64,000 nt of DNA from Neocallimastix lanati (nom. inval.) (lineage: Eukaryota; Neocallimastigomycota; Neocallimastigomycetes; Neocallimastigales; Neocallimastigaceae), in contig JACVTC010000116.1 of the NCBI GenBank assembly GCA_016946835.1, positions 105,001 through 169,000 of the forward strand, read 5' to 3'. Under the pieces are notes generated by a model that was not told the origin of the DNA, made no database searches, and was given only the letters and a program-made list of their open reading frames with translations. Below, one piece after another: positions 23,640-36,500 of the stretch; position 1 is the stretch's first letter; each line of letters starts with the position of its first letter. The translations under genes and the position numbers were made by a program.

Positions 23640-26400
23640 AATGTCGATTATACGTTGGGGTCTGAGACGTTTTAGTTCTAACTATAAAAAATTTGTTATT
23701 ATTTTTATTAATTTCTTTAAATCTTGTACGGAAAGTAGACTGAGAGTATATAACTATATTAATGAATTAGCATAAACTGTAGATACCAATATAAAGGCGA
23801 CGCATACCTAGGGATTTTATGTCTGCACTTCTCAGTACTCTTTTATAATGATCAAGAAATGAATAGAGATTAGAGAAAGATTCAGGAATGATCTCAGTAA
23901 GTATAGTTTCCTTTTGGGGTGTTAGATGTTCATTAAGAATCATTTACATCTTCAACGAAAAACATAAAGACTTTAGAGACAATGTGAAAAATGACTTTAC
24001 TAATTGACTCAAGAATCATCAGATTAATTTTTCTGTTATTGATGGTGATTTCGTCATGACTAAACAGCAATTTAAAGATCTTATTCTTAGAAATTTCTTG
24101 ATTTAATATGGATATGGTTGGTATGGTTGGTCACCAATTTACTTGTTCTTATGGTTAAAAGAATTCTTGTATTGACTTTATAATTGTTAATGATTAATTA
24201 AGAGATTATCTGAATATTGCTTCTGTATACAACTCCGTTTTAATGATATCTCTAATAATTTACCACATATTCTTTCTTGTAAAAAAGCATCTCTTGATGG
24301 TTTTATTACACCTTTTCCTGGTAAGAAAATTAAATGGTCTAGTCGAATTTGTAGGAATAAACATGAAACAAATTTCTCTCATAATAAATTCATACGTTTA
24401 CTAGATGAATTATTACTAGATGAATTTTTACTAGATGAATTTTTACTAGATGAATTTTTACTAGATGAATTTTTACTAGATGAATTTTTACTAGATGAAT
24501 TTTTACTAGATGAATTTTTACTAGATGAATTTTTACTAGATAAATTTTTACTAGATGAATTTTTACTAGATGAATTTGAAAATAATAATAATCTGGACTC
24601 TTATACAATGGTAAAGAAATTTCTTGTTACAACAAATGAAGTAGTTGATAAAATTTAAGCAAGAGTTCTTAAAAGTCTACAAATTTCAACATTTCATTGC
24701 CCTGCTTACTTTAAGAAATTATCTCATGAAAAGTACTTATTTTATAAATGGATTAAAATTTTAAATTTGCATAGATGTAATTTATCTAATCTTCAAGCAT
24801 TTCGTGACCTCTCCAAAGAATACAGGATTCTTTCTGATTATATCATTAATATTAAGAGGATTATTAAGAAAATTAGATTTAAAAATTCGATTCATTTCAT
24901 AGGCGAATGTTTCTTAAAAAATGACACTCAACATAGTTGGTCTGATCTTAAGAATATCTCTTAACCTTCTTACTCCCTTTCCTAATCACCTGTGTACATT
25001 ATAGATAAAATAAGTAATGTTCTAGTATCTCAAGAAGATCAACTCAACCATTTTGTAGAATATTATAAAGAACTTGCTTTTGATATAAAAGGACAAAGTC
25101 ATAATGAAAATTATTGAAAAGGAATACTAAATAGTTCTTCTTATCCTCAGGAATCATGGGACATTAGTCAACCTATTTCAATGTCAGAAATGTATTCTAC
25201 TGTTCTTTCAATGAAAAATAAAAAAGCACTCTAATGGTTTATCAACAGAATTTTTTAAAGCATTTTTTTAATTCTGAGAGTAGAGCTTCCTCTTAAAATG
25301 ATCTTTATCAAGAAATTACTTATTCCTATTGTGCAAAATGTCTTATTTTTTTATTATTTAATAAAGTTTGGGATGGTAACTTCCTTGATAAATAGAGTTC
25401 TATTTTTATTGTTTCCATTTCTAAGAAAGGGAATCTTTCAGATTGTAATAATTACTGTAGTATTTCACTCATTAATGTAAGATTAAAGATTCTGTCAAAA
25501 ATTATAACTAAAAGAATTTATACTATGCTTTTTCTCATGGAATTATTAAATTAGAACAATTTGGATTAGAAATAAAAAATAATGTATTAGTTTATTTGTC
25601 TCAATTTGTGAACTATGTTAAAGAAGAAAAATTTTCAATTTACCTTTTTTTGTTTTCCTTTCCTTCAAAAAAGCTTATGATTCAATTCCAATTTATATTT
25701 TACTTACAAAACTTAATAGTATTGGTATTCGTTGTAGATGTCTTCAGTTCATTACAAATCTATACCATAGTTCGAAAACTCCTGCAAACTAAAGAATTTC
25801 CAATACATTATAGTGTTCACAAAGGATGTCTCTATCACCTATTTTATTTAACATATTTATCAATGACATATTAGATAAATAGATATGATATAATTGATGA
25901 AAGAAAAAATTGTTGTGGTGATCTATTAGCTGATGATAAAGATTTGTTAGTCCCCTACAAAATCCTCTCTTAAAAACCTTTTAAATAAAGCTCATGATTG
26001 GGGTATCAAAAATGAAATGAACTTTGGAATTAGTAAATGCGCTACACTTGTTGTTAAACTAAAGAACTTTATATACCTTCAAGACATTATGAAAATCCTA
26101 TATTTAAGCTTAATATGAATCAACTACTAAGCACTAATCAATATACACATATCTTGTAATATATTTCAATGAATCATTTGAATTAGAGCCTATTATTGCT
26201 AAAATGAACAGTAAAATAATTTATACAATTAACTCTTTCCTTAGATTTTTAACCAATAGGAGCGTACCTTTCTATTTTAAAACTCATATTTTAGTTTTCT
26301 TTATCTTTAATTCAGTTCTTTACTATGCATCTTTACTAAAAACTACCTTATGAAAAAATCTTTTTGATTAAAATTAGAAATAGTTTTAAATAATCAAAGA
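23640..26400 (+). mobile_element. Decayed non-LTR retrotransposon (LINE: endonuclease and reverse transcriptase)
   Basis: The boundaries are approximate. At about 24140-24210 the end of an AP-endonuclease domain is legible (CIDFIIVND-LRDYLNIASVYN). Reverse transcriptase motifs follow in order: NNYCSISLINVRLKIL with ITKRIYTMLF (~25450-25540), HKGCL then LFNIFINDILD around 25820-25880, LLADDKDLLV (the ADD active-site box) at ~25927, and NLLNKAHDWGIKNEMNFG with ISKCATLVVK to ~26060. The thumb-like NSFLRFLTNRSVPFYFKTHI lies at ~26230. These blocks lie in changing frames with many stops, so the copy is long dead. No terminal repeats were seen. The order EN-RT without integrase fits an L1/Tx1-like LINE, but the clade is not settled. 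Confidence 0.75.
24398..24577 (+). repeat. 15-bp tandem repeat, 12 units, in the LINE
   Basis: Twelve contiguous units of TTACTAGATGAATTT span exactly 180 bp. Only one or two units carry a base change. In the LINE sense they read (LLDEF)12 apart from the unit with a stop. The array sits between the endonuclease and reverse transcriptase remains. It is far more uniform than the surrounding decayed sequence, so it expanded after or late in the element's decay. Confidence 0.95.
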
Positions 26401-26604
26401 CAATATTATTCCTTAGAAAAAAAAAAAAAATTAATATATTCCTTTAAAAAATTTTTTATATATATTATGGATTATAATTTAATTAACATTAATCTATATC
26501 TATATGTAATTATTATATAAATATATATATTTCTGTTTCTTAATAATAATTTTATTAATTTTTTTTTAAATTGCTTTATGTATAAAAGCATATTATTTTA
26601 ACTA

Positions 26605-26720
26605 TTATTATGCTCCGTACTGGCTTAAGCGTCAAGTCGAATGTGCTCTTCAAGCCTCGTATGATACTAAACTTAATTAGCTCCTTTAGAAACTTTTAAT
26701 GATGTGGAAATAAGGCTTTT
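26605..26720 (+). other. GC-richer island of unknown origin
   Basis: A short stretch far less AT-rich than its surroundings. One frame is open for 24 codons (YYAPYWLKRQVECALQASYD). It lies some 200 bp beyond the last legible LINE block and may be part of that element's 3' region or of another old element. Not identified. Confidence 0.3.
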
Positions 26721-26925
26721 ATTAATAATTACTATAAGTACCATAAAAAATAAATATAAAATATATAATAATATTAAATATTAAATTTTGAAATTATGGA
26801 TTAAAATAAATATATGTATATTATATATTCTAATAATTTATCTTTCTAATATTATGGAAAATTTATGACATAATTTTAAAATAAATAATCGAATAAATTA
26901 TTCTATTAATAGAAAATATCAATAC

Positions 26926-26958
26926 AATAAGTTATACTTTGGTTTTGTATAACTTATT
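26926..26958. repeat. Perfect 12-bp inverted repeat
   Basis: The left arm AATAAGTTATAC (26926-26937) and right arm GTATAACTTATT (26947-26958) are separated by 9 bp (TTTGGTTTT). It could form a hairpin. No function is evident. Confidence 0.8.
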
Positions 26959-27742
26959 AATAATAAAATGACAGATAATTTATTATTATAAATATTTTGG
27001 TACTGGTTAAATAGATATTTTGGTAACTCAAATAATAAATATCAGCTAAAGAGGGTTGAGTTGCAATATATGAATTTTATAAAACTAACTTTAATTTCTT
27101 GTTTCTTTCATTTTATAATTTAATTATATTAGTTAATATAAAAAGATTAGAAGAAAAATTTATTCAAAAAATCAAAATTGAACAAAATGTATATTAATTG
27201 TTTAATTTAATATTATTTGAAAAGTAAAATATAAAAAAATATTTTATATTAGATATATAAATAATATTTATTATAAAAATTAATATAAAAATTAATATGG
27301 ATAAAGTTTAATAATTTAAAATTTTTATTTTACAAAAATTTTTTACTCCTAAAAAACTCTGAGGTAGTAAATGTTACACAGAAGAAAACAACATTTCAAA
27401 TTCAAATTAGTAATTTCTTAAAAAGGTAAACATATAAATTAAAGTTTTTAAAATTAATTAATAGTAAAAGGAAAATTTTTTTTATAGAATTATATTATTT
27501 TTACCTTAATATTAACTTATTATTTATTTAAATAAATTGCATATATATATTTAATTATTTATTATTTTATTTATTCAATTATTTATTTGTCTTTTTATTC
27601 ATTCATTCATTCATTATTATTATTATTATTATTATAATTATTATTATTATATATATATATATTTTTAATTTTTGTTACACTTTATCAGTTCAAGAAATTA
27701 TTCAAATATCTTTTTATCCCTTTTTATCCCATCATTTCAACT

Positions 27743-27785
<43 letters not shown>

Positions 27786-28619
27786 GATTTAACACAATTT
27801 TTATAAGTTGTTTTTAAATATATAGCAATAATTATCATATATAATGACATATTAACATCTTTAATTAATCTTTTGGATTATTAAAATTAATATTTTTTAT
27901 TTAGATATTGTTTTTATTAATATATGATAATAGAGTTAAATCTTTCATTAACTAACACTTTTTTTCTTCAATATATAAACGTCAGTATTCAAAAGTGTCT
28001 TCTATTTCAATCAAAAAAAGCTTTATATTTAATAAATCCATTTGATTTTTATTAATAATAAAATATTAATCTATTTGATTAATTAAGATTATTAAAATAA
28101 TAAATATTTAAAATTATTTTATATTAATAGGATAAAAAGAAATGTGATTAATATATATGTTATATTAAAAATAGTATACTATAATATATTATACCAATAA
28201 ATTAATTTATGTCTTTTGAATTATTTTTAAATTTTTATAATATATTATAAAATATTGTAATATATTAAAATCTTTTTTTTTTTTTATGTTTTTTGAATTA
28301 ATTTTTAAATTTTTATAATATATTATAAAATATTGTATATATATAAAAATCTTTTTTTTTTAATAATTTATTTTGTTTTTGTTTAAAAAGATTTTATTAT
28401 TTATTCAAATTTTTTACATATTAATAATAAAATTTTGTTATTATTGTGTCTTAATTTATATTATAAAATTTGATTTTCATATATTATTTTATATATTATT
28501 TTATATATTATTTTATTGATTTATTCATATCGAAAAAAATTATATAGAAAATATATATTTTAAATTTTAAAAAAATTCTAGTATAAATATTAAAATTTGC
28601 ATATTAATATTTATTATAA

Positions 28620-28653
<34 letters not shown>

Positions 28654-30000
28654 GTAATAATAATTATAATAATAAATATATAATATTTAAAAAGGATTTA
28701 TTATTAAATTAAGTTTGATTTTTAAATATATTAATATAATGTAAATATATATGTTTTTATTTTTTATTTTTTTTTTAAAAAATTTCACACTTTTTTTTTT
28801 TTTTATAATTTTAAAATTTGAAATTATATAAAAAAATAAAAAAATAAGCTAAAGCCAGAACATAATAAATATATATATATATATTTTTTTTGTATTATAA
28901 TTTATTTTTGTATATTTAAAAGTATATATAAGTTAAGATAAACAATTATAATAATAAAAAAAATAAGGAAATAGGAGAAAAAAAAATATTATTTAGGCTT
29001 AAAGATTTTTTTTGTTTTAATAAAATTAAAAAAGTAAAATTGAAAGATTACAATTGAAAATAAATTCTTTTGATTTTCCTTTTTAATTTACTTTTATTGT
29101 GAATGTAATAATTATTAGAAAAATAAAGTTATTCTCAAATTAATCAATAAAACTAAATAACAGTGATTTTACATTAAAAAAGAGAAATTTTTTAGGAGAA
29201 AACAAAATACATAATTAAATTATTTCAATAAATAAAAAAAACTTCATTATTACATAAAAGCAGTAAAATAAGAAAACTTTTTTATAAAAAATAAAATAAT
29301 AATAAATAAATAGTTAATTAAAAAAAAAAAAAAAAAAAAAAATTAAAGCTTGAAATAAAAAAGTAATTTTTTATTTATTTGATATTAATTATAATAAAAA
29401 TCTTAATTATATAACGAAGTCATATATATTTTAATTATAATAAAATATTGTTTTACATTAAAATTATTTAATCAAATTTATTATTATAATAGTAATACTA
29501 ATAAATATTTTTTTTTTTATAACAATAATACCTAATAAATGGTTTTTTATATCAATAATACTAATAAATAATTTTTTATAACATATTCAATAAGGTTGTG
29601 AAACCAAATTTAGTTTTAACAATTCTTGGTTATAATTATATATAAATATTTAATTATTAATATATTTTGTTTTTAATTTGATTTATAACATTCGAAAATA
29701 AATAATAAAAAAAATTATATAATATATAAAAAATAATATAAAGTAGAAATATCATTTATTATTGTTAAAAGGTAAATGTTATGTTAATATAATTATTAAA
29801 TATAATAATATGATAATTAAAATTTATTAATATAATTGGATATTATAATTTATGATTAAAATAATAAATTATATTATAATATATATTGAAAAAAATTTAG
29901 TAATATAAAAAAAATTAGTTTTTTTATTTTATTTTTTATTTTATTTTATTTTATTTTATTTTATATTTTATTGTTATTTTTATTTTTATTAAATAAAAAA

Positions 30001-31784
30001 ATGGATAATTTAAAAATTGTTGGATTCTTGTGGTGTATTAATAATTACTCTAAACTTCCAGATACTGAGATTTTTAGTCAATGTTTTTGGAGTAGTGGTC
30101 AAAGTTGGAGACTTAGTATATACCCAAAAGGAATTAAAGATAAAAGTGATAATTATCTATCTGTTTTTTTAGAAGCTGTGCCATCGACAAATTTTAAAGA
30201 ATCCGTATGGAAAACAGATACCTTTTCAGCAACATTCTTTTTAAGAACTGAACCAGATGCACCTGTAGATATTGTCCGTCGTGCAAGTAAATCTGCACAA
30301 GAATTTACTTCAAATAATCCATCATGGGGTTTCTTACGATTTTGCGAATTAGAAAGATTATATTCATTAATGAAAAATGACCAATTAGTTGTAGGAATTA
30401 CCATTCGTTCCATACAATCCAATAATAATGTTAAATCAATACCCAAGGAATTATCTTCATCTAATCAAAGATATAACCCTTCAATTTATTCAAGCTACCG
30501 TGAAAACAATAATTTTAATGATAAAATCAATTTACATAATAATTCATCTTCATTATCAATTTCAAATGTATCTTCATCTACATCCTCATCCTCAACTGCA
30601 ATAACAAATACACAACATAAATCCAAAATGAATGGTGAAATGGAATTTGACAAATATCTTTGTAGTCCACCATCATCACCCACCCTTTCAAGTAAACCAA
30701 AATTCATAAATAATAATCTTTTTGATGCTAATCCTATGGTATTTATATTTAAACATTTTATTTTAAGATTTAATCGTAGTAATTTTTTATAATTATATTT
30801 TCATTATTTTATATTATTGGTAGATTAATATAATTTTGTATATAATATATGCATATATAATAATAATATTATTACTTTATAAAAAATAATAAAAAGAATA
30901 AATATCGTCCTTCAACAATTGAATTACCGCCTGCATTTGAAAATGAAATATATCTAATTCAAATAGAAAATGAAGTAAAAATATTTTCTCCACATCTTGA
31001 TCGTATGTTTAGAGTTGTTAAAGAATTTGAATCAGAATTTAATAATGATAAAACCGCAGATGTTCAATTGATTATAGAAGGAAAATGCATTTATGCTCAT
31101 AAAATAATTTTAAGTGCAAGAAGTAATTACTTTAGAGCAATGTTTAATTCTGGAATGTGTGAATCAGGTAATATATATATATATAAACGTTATTTTTTTT
31201 TCTTTGAAAGATATAAAATAAATGAAGATGTATTTAATAATATGTATATTGTTATTTCAAAAAAATGATATAGCAATATATAATATTAAATTAATTATTT
31301 TCTTTGTAGTTATAGTTATAAATATAATCATAATATAAATTATAATTTTAATTATAGTATTTAATTAATATAATTTTTTTTAATACTATATATAGAATCT
31401 TCAAAAATAACTATTACCGATTTTAGATATTCAACGATTGAATCATTAATAAAATTCCTATATTCAGTAAAGACTGAAATTAATGACGATTTAAATGAAC
31501 TTATTGATTTATATCGTGCTGCCGATAAATATCAATTAGAATCATTAATGAATTATATTCATCAATCTATATGTTCAAGAATAACTTGTCAAAACGCATG
31601 TTCAATTTTAAGTGAAATTTATTGTTTCCCACGTTTAGAAAAATCATGTCTAGAATTTATTGCTCAACATTTAAGTACAATTTATTCTACACCAGATTTC
31701 CGTAATTTACTTTCTGGCGGATACGAAGAATCATTAACAACTCTATTTGGAATGCTTGCTATTGGTTCGAATTTTAATTCATAA
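30001..31784 (+). CDS. MATH-BTB domain protein (SPOP-like adaptor)
   Basis: Three exons, 30001-30738, 30897-31167 and 31396-31784, give 465 residues; phases 0 and 1 agree. The N-terminal MATH/TRAF domain (~1-145) shows FLWCINNYSKL, SWRLSIYPKG, YLSVFLEA, a Trp-led SATFFLR segment and SWGFLRFCELERLYSLM. A Ser/Asn-rich linker (~150-250) precedes the BTB domain (~285-385): ADVQLIIEGKCIYAHKIILS, RSNYFRAMFNSGMCES, then after the intron ITITDFRYSTIESLIKFLYS. A short helical BACK-like tail ends at residue 465. In animals such proteins bind substrates through MATH and Cullin-3 through BTB for ubiquitination; whether this one does is inference. The start at 30001 is the first ATG in frame and sits directly before the domain. 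Confidence 0.88.
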
Positions 31785-32479
31785 ATTTAATCATAACAAA
31801 ATTATTTTCAATTACAATTTTAAATAATTTTTAATTTAAATATATAATACTGACAAAATAACAGTATATTTTCAATTATATAATTCAAAATATTATTTAA
31901 TTTAATTTAATTTATATATTTATTTATTTATTTATTTATACTATTATTAATATAATATAAAATGAGAAAAAAATAAGGAAAATAAATAAATAAAATTGAC
32001 TAAGATAAATAAATATATATATATAAATAAAAAAAAAAAAAATATAATAACATTTCAAAATATAAAACTAAAAATAACAAATTAATTAAACCAATAAAAA
32101 TAAATAAATAAATAAAAAAAATAAAAAAATAAAAAAATTTAAAAAAAAAAAAATAAAATAAAATAACTACTGGAACAGTAAAAAATATATATTAAAATTT
32201 TTAAAAACAATTTTTATTTTTTTATTTTTTTTTTTTGTTTTAAATTATATTTGTTAGTTAAAACTTTATTTTAAAATTATAATTAAAAAAACACTTACCT
32301 GTTAAAAGAATAAATAGGAAAATTACATTAAGGATTCGCGCATTTAACAGTATAAATTATAATAGAAACAAGTATTATTCTGAATCAATTATTTTTATTA
32401 CTGATAGTCCTCTGTAACTAAATATTTTTCATTTACCTTCAAGAGAGTCTTTTATTCCCCTATTTTATATTTTTTAGGT
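31785..32479. other. AT-rich intergenic region
   Basis: It follows the MATH-BTB gene and holds TTTA runs at about 31918-31937 and A-rich simple sequence. A somewhat less AT-rich stretch at about 32325-32450 leads into the retroelement-like fragment; nothing coding is recognised there. Confidence 0.5.
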
Positions 32480-32810
32480 CTTGCAGAATTCCTTACAAAT
32501 ATTATGCTTTTTGTGATTAGTTATTTTTACACAATGATCAATTTGTATACCAATATAGGTACCGTGTCAAGAGTCATCGAAACGATAAGGCATAGAAGAA
32601 ATTTTGATATAGATTATAATAATAATTTATATCTTCATGGAATTATCATCGATGAAGAGTTAGAGGCCATTTCGTCATCGAAACTCATAAAATAGTTTTA
32701 TAATATAAATATAAAAAATTTCATGTATTTTGTTTTCATGTATTTTTTTAATAAATATTATTAAAATAATTAAATAAAGTTTACACCTGGTCTAAAAAAA
32801 AATTCAAAAT
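32480..32810 (+). repeat. Retroelement 3'-end-like dispersed repeat, copy B
   Basis: This is the plus-strand partner of 6460-6790 (-). One frame is open for 63 codons and ends AISSSKLIK. The corresponding end in copy A reads VISSSKLLW, so the shared segment probably includes the end of an old coding region. Beyond the stop both copies share AAATTTCATGTATTT and TTTTTTTAATAAATATT, and both end in A tracts. Homology starts near 32480. It is a broken fossil fragment with family undetermined. Confidence 0.6.
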
Positions 32811-33130
32811 ATGTATAATATCAGATTCACAAAATATATTATTAATTTATATAAATAGTTTAAGAGGAAGTTAACCAGCTTTATTAATATTACAAAAATT
32901 TCTACATTCATATCAATTGCATTGGATTTTTGTGTATAAAAATTCAATATTTCTTACACTTTATTATTATTATATATAATTAATATTACTTTGAATATAA
33001 GAATGAATTGATGGAGAAAAATAAATAAAAAATATATTATTAATAAAAAATATCGAGACAAAGAGATAAAATTAATTAAATATAAAATGATAATATTCCT
33101 ATTTATCTTTTATATAAGATAAATTATAAA

Positions 33131-33274
<144 letters not shown>

Positions 33275-33339
33275 AAAATATATTGAAAAATGATATGTAA
33301 AATTAAATGAAATTTATATTTTTATTATATGATTAATTT

Positions 33340-33388
<49 letters not shown>

Positions 33389-33596
33389 CTTAATAATTTT
33401 ATTTATTATATACATTTTAACAGTTTATAGTAATTTAATTATATATATTTAATTTTTTTGTAATTTGAGAATTTTTTTTATTTTTTTTGTAATAAATTTA
33501 TATTGAAATTAATAAAATATTTATTATTTTTATTTCATTTTATTTTTCTATTTCCTATATATATATAATTTTCATATTTAATAGAAAATCAATAAC

Positions 33597-36500
33597 TTAA
33601 TCTACAATTTCCGGGTTTTCAGGTAATTCTGTAATAAATTTTAAAATCCATATTCTTGAATAGGAATTAATGTAACCTTCCACTGGCTCTTTAGCTGGTT
33701 CTCTACAATTAAAGGTTGGTCCAACTTCCCATGTTATACCTCCTTTTAAAATAACTTTATAACATGTTTCAATAACTTCAGGATTAAATGATCTTAATGT
33801 TATCATTGATGATTCCATATTTTGAGATCCTTTTTGATTTGAATGTGTTTTTGAGGGAGTATCAAGAGTAATACTTTGAGCTGCTGATAAATTATCACTA
33901 TAATTATTATTACTTTGATTAGCAATATTGAAGTTATTGCTATTGCTATTGCTGTTGCTGTTGCTGTTGATATTATTATTGATATTAGGAATACTAATAG
34001 TACTATTTACTGAAATATTTGTATTAATATTACTATTATTAATGTTATTGTTTATTTCTTCATTATCAAATTGATTTTCAACATTTTCTTCTGAAGCTTT
34101 TATATTGTTAATCGATTCACTATTAATTTCATTTATTACTGAATTATTACTGTCTCTATTCACAGTATTTTGATAATCATCCATAAAGAATTTAAAATCG
34201 GGGGTATTTAGTATATCCTCATTAATATGATTCGATAAATTAATTCCTTCTTTAAAGTAATTGCTCCAAAAGTTCAACAGAGGATCCACAATTTTAACAC
34301 TGATTCTAGTAACTCCAACGTTTTCTGTTGTTCCATAGGTTGATTCAACAACAAATTTTCTTTTGGAATCTCTGTCATTATCTTTGAGAGGAACTAACGT
34401 TACAGAACCAAAATTATTCACAAAGAACGTATTATCATATGGTTGTATAATAAATTCAGATGGAATCATTTTTTTGTTTTCTGTTTTTACAAATTGTGGT
34501 ACTTTACCATTGACAATACTAAAATCTTTTGAATATATGACATACACCGTTTGATTATATTTTTGACTAAGAGATTTTGATATTTTCCATTCAAACTTTA
34601 ATGTTTTATATTTGGGCTGAATGAAAGATGAAGCTAAAGTTATAGGGATAATTTCATCATTTTCACTTGTATTAGATTCACTTTTCTTTTCCTTTTTAGT
34701 TTCTTTTTTAGTTTCTTTTTTTGTTTCTTTTTTTATTTCTTTTTTCTTTGTTTCTTCATCTTCATGGGGTGAAGTATCTAAATTTGAAGAAATGCAATTA
34801 TTATTATTCGCGTAAATTTCTAATGGTAAAATTATTGGATCTTCTATATAAGAATCTGAATTATGGTCAAATCCAGAAATATAAAATGAATTTTGCCAAC
34901 ATCTACCATTTACTCGTATCTTTTGATATTCTTTTATACCAATAATTTCTATATAGAAATAGTCGTAGTAGTTATCACTTTCATGATCAGGTGAAAATTT
35001 AATTATAATATCTGTTTTATCCATGGATGTCACCTCACCTTCATAGGAATTAAGATGAAAGGCTGTAATGAAATTTATATTAGTAGTTCCATTTATCTTT
35101 TTGTTTCCTAAAACATCTTCTTTATCATGAATTTTATACTTTATTGGAATTGTAGTTTGATTATTGATAGTTAATGTTTGAGTTCCTATTTCACCAAGCA
35201 TAATATCATTAAATTCAATATTTTTTGGTTCTATCAGTACTTTGGGCTCAATACCTGTACCATATAATTCAAGTTTAATACAAGAAGTCTCGGTATAGAA
35301 TTCACATATTTCTTTATATAATATTGGTCTTGAAGGTCTAAATAATATCTTTGCATTAAATGTAGATTTTGGTGGAATTTCTCGAAGATAGCATACTAAA
35401 TCAAATGGTCCTACAGGATTTAAACATTTCATATTAATTTTTTTTGGTTTATCTGTTTCATTTTTAAATGGAATATCACATATACTTTCGCTATTCAGTA
35501 AAACATTACCAAAATTTACAATAGATTCTTTATTGTCATTAACTAAATCTGGCTGTGTTATGGAAGTAGAAATTAATAAATGAATTACAAAGGAATTATT
35601 TTGTTGATATTCTTTTTCATTAATATCTGTTTTCATACCAAATGGCATTTTAAGTTTGGATAAATCGATATTAAAATTTTTATGTGGCTTTATTTTGCAT
35701 GGCATGATAAAATCTAAATTCGTTATGAATGATGATCTTTCTGGAATAGTAATTATAGAGACAGAATCAGTATGGTTCTGATTATCATTAATTTTTTTGC
35801 TTTTTATTGATTTCTGAACAGAACTTGATGATGGTGATAATGTATTGTTTGTTATTAAATTACTAATTTCTTTTTCAGAATCTATATTATTATTACTATT
35901 ATTATCACAATTTATTCCATTTTCATTATTTTCTTCTTTATATATTTTTCCAATTTTCTCTAATTCATCGTCCGCTTTTCCACCTTCAATGTTATAATCA
36001 TTTTCAGTAGGGTAAAATGAAACCTCAAGAAATTCATTTTTATCAGGATTTATTGTTCCTTCATTTGGAGTAATCCGTAAACAATCATATATTCTATTTT
36101 TATTTTCTAATGGAATATCTGTTATTTTTTTTTGCTTTATATCTACTTTTTGAGCTCTAAATAAAACAGGCATTCCGAATTTAAAATCATAGATATTTTG
36201 AAGTTTATTATTGTCTGTTCCTTTTCGAGAGTTTTCTTCATTATATAATAAACCAATACTTGTAGTATTTATTTTTCCTATAGATGTTGCAGAAAATTTA
36301 ATATAATTACTTGAAAGTTTAAGAGCTGACTGTATACCATTTCCCATACATAGTATTTCAAATTTTAAACCATGATCTGTATATCCTATAATCTTCATAT
36401 TATCTCCACTATATTTTGTAACTTCTAAAGGTTGAAATATTAAATATATTCTTACAACTTCTCTTGATTTTAAAGTAATAATTGTTTCTTTTTTTGGATT

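Larger units (their letters stand above)
26401..30000. other. AT-rich intergenic region upstream of the MATH-BTB gene
   Basis: Mostly AT-rich DNA with A/T homopolymers (about 27747-27782, 29323-29341), triplet runs at about 27612-27650 and 28619-28680, and a (TTTTA)n stretch at about 29929-29965 just before the gene. A 12-bp inverted repeat at 26926-26958 and a GC-richer patch at 26605-26720 are noted separately. Confidence 0.55.

Noticed and set aside
26926-26958. Site-specific recombination site resembling loxP
   Set aside because: Arm sequence and 9-bp spacer do not match, and no recombinase gene is near.
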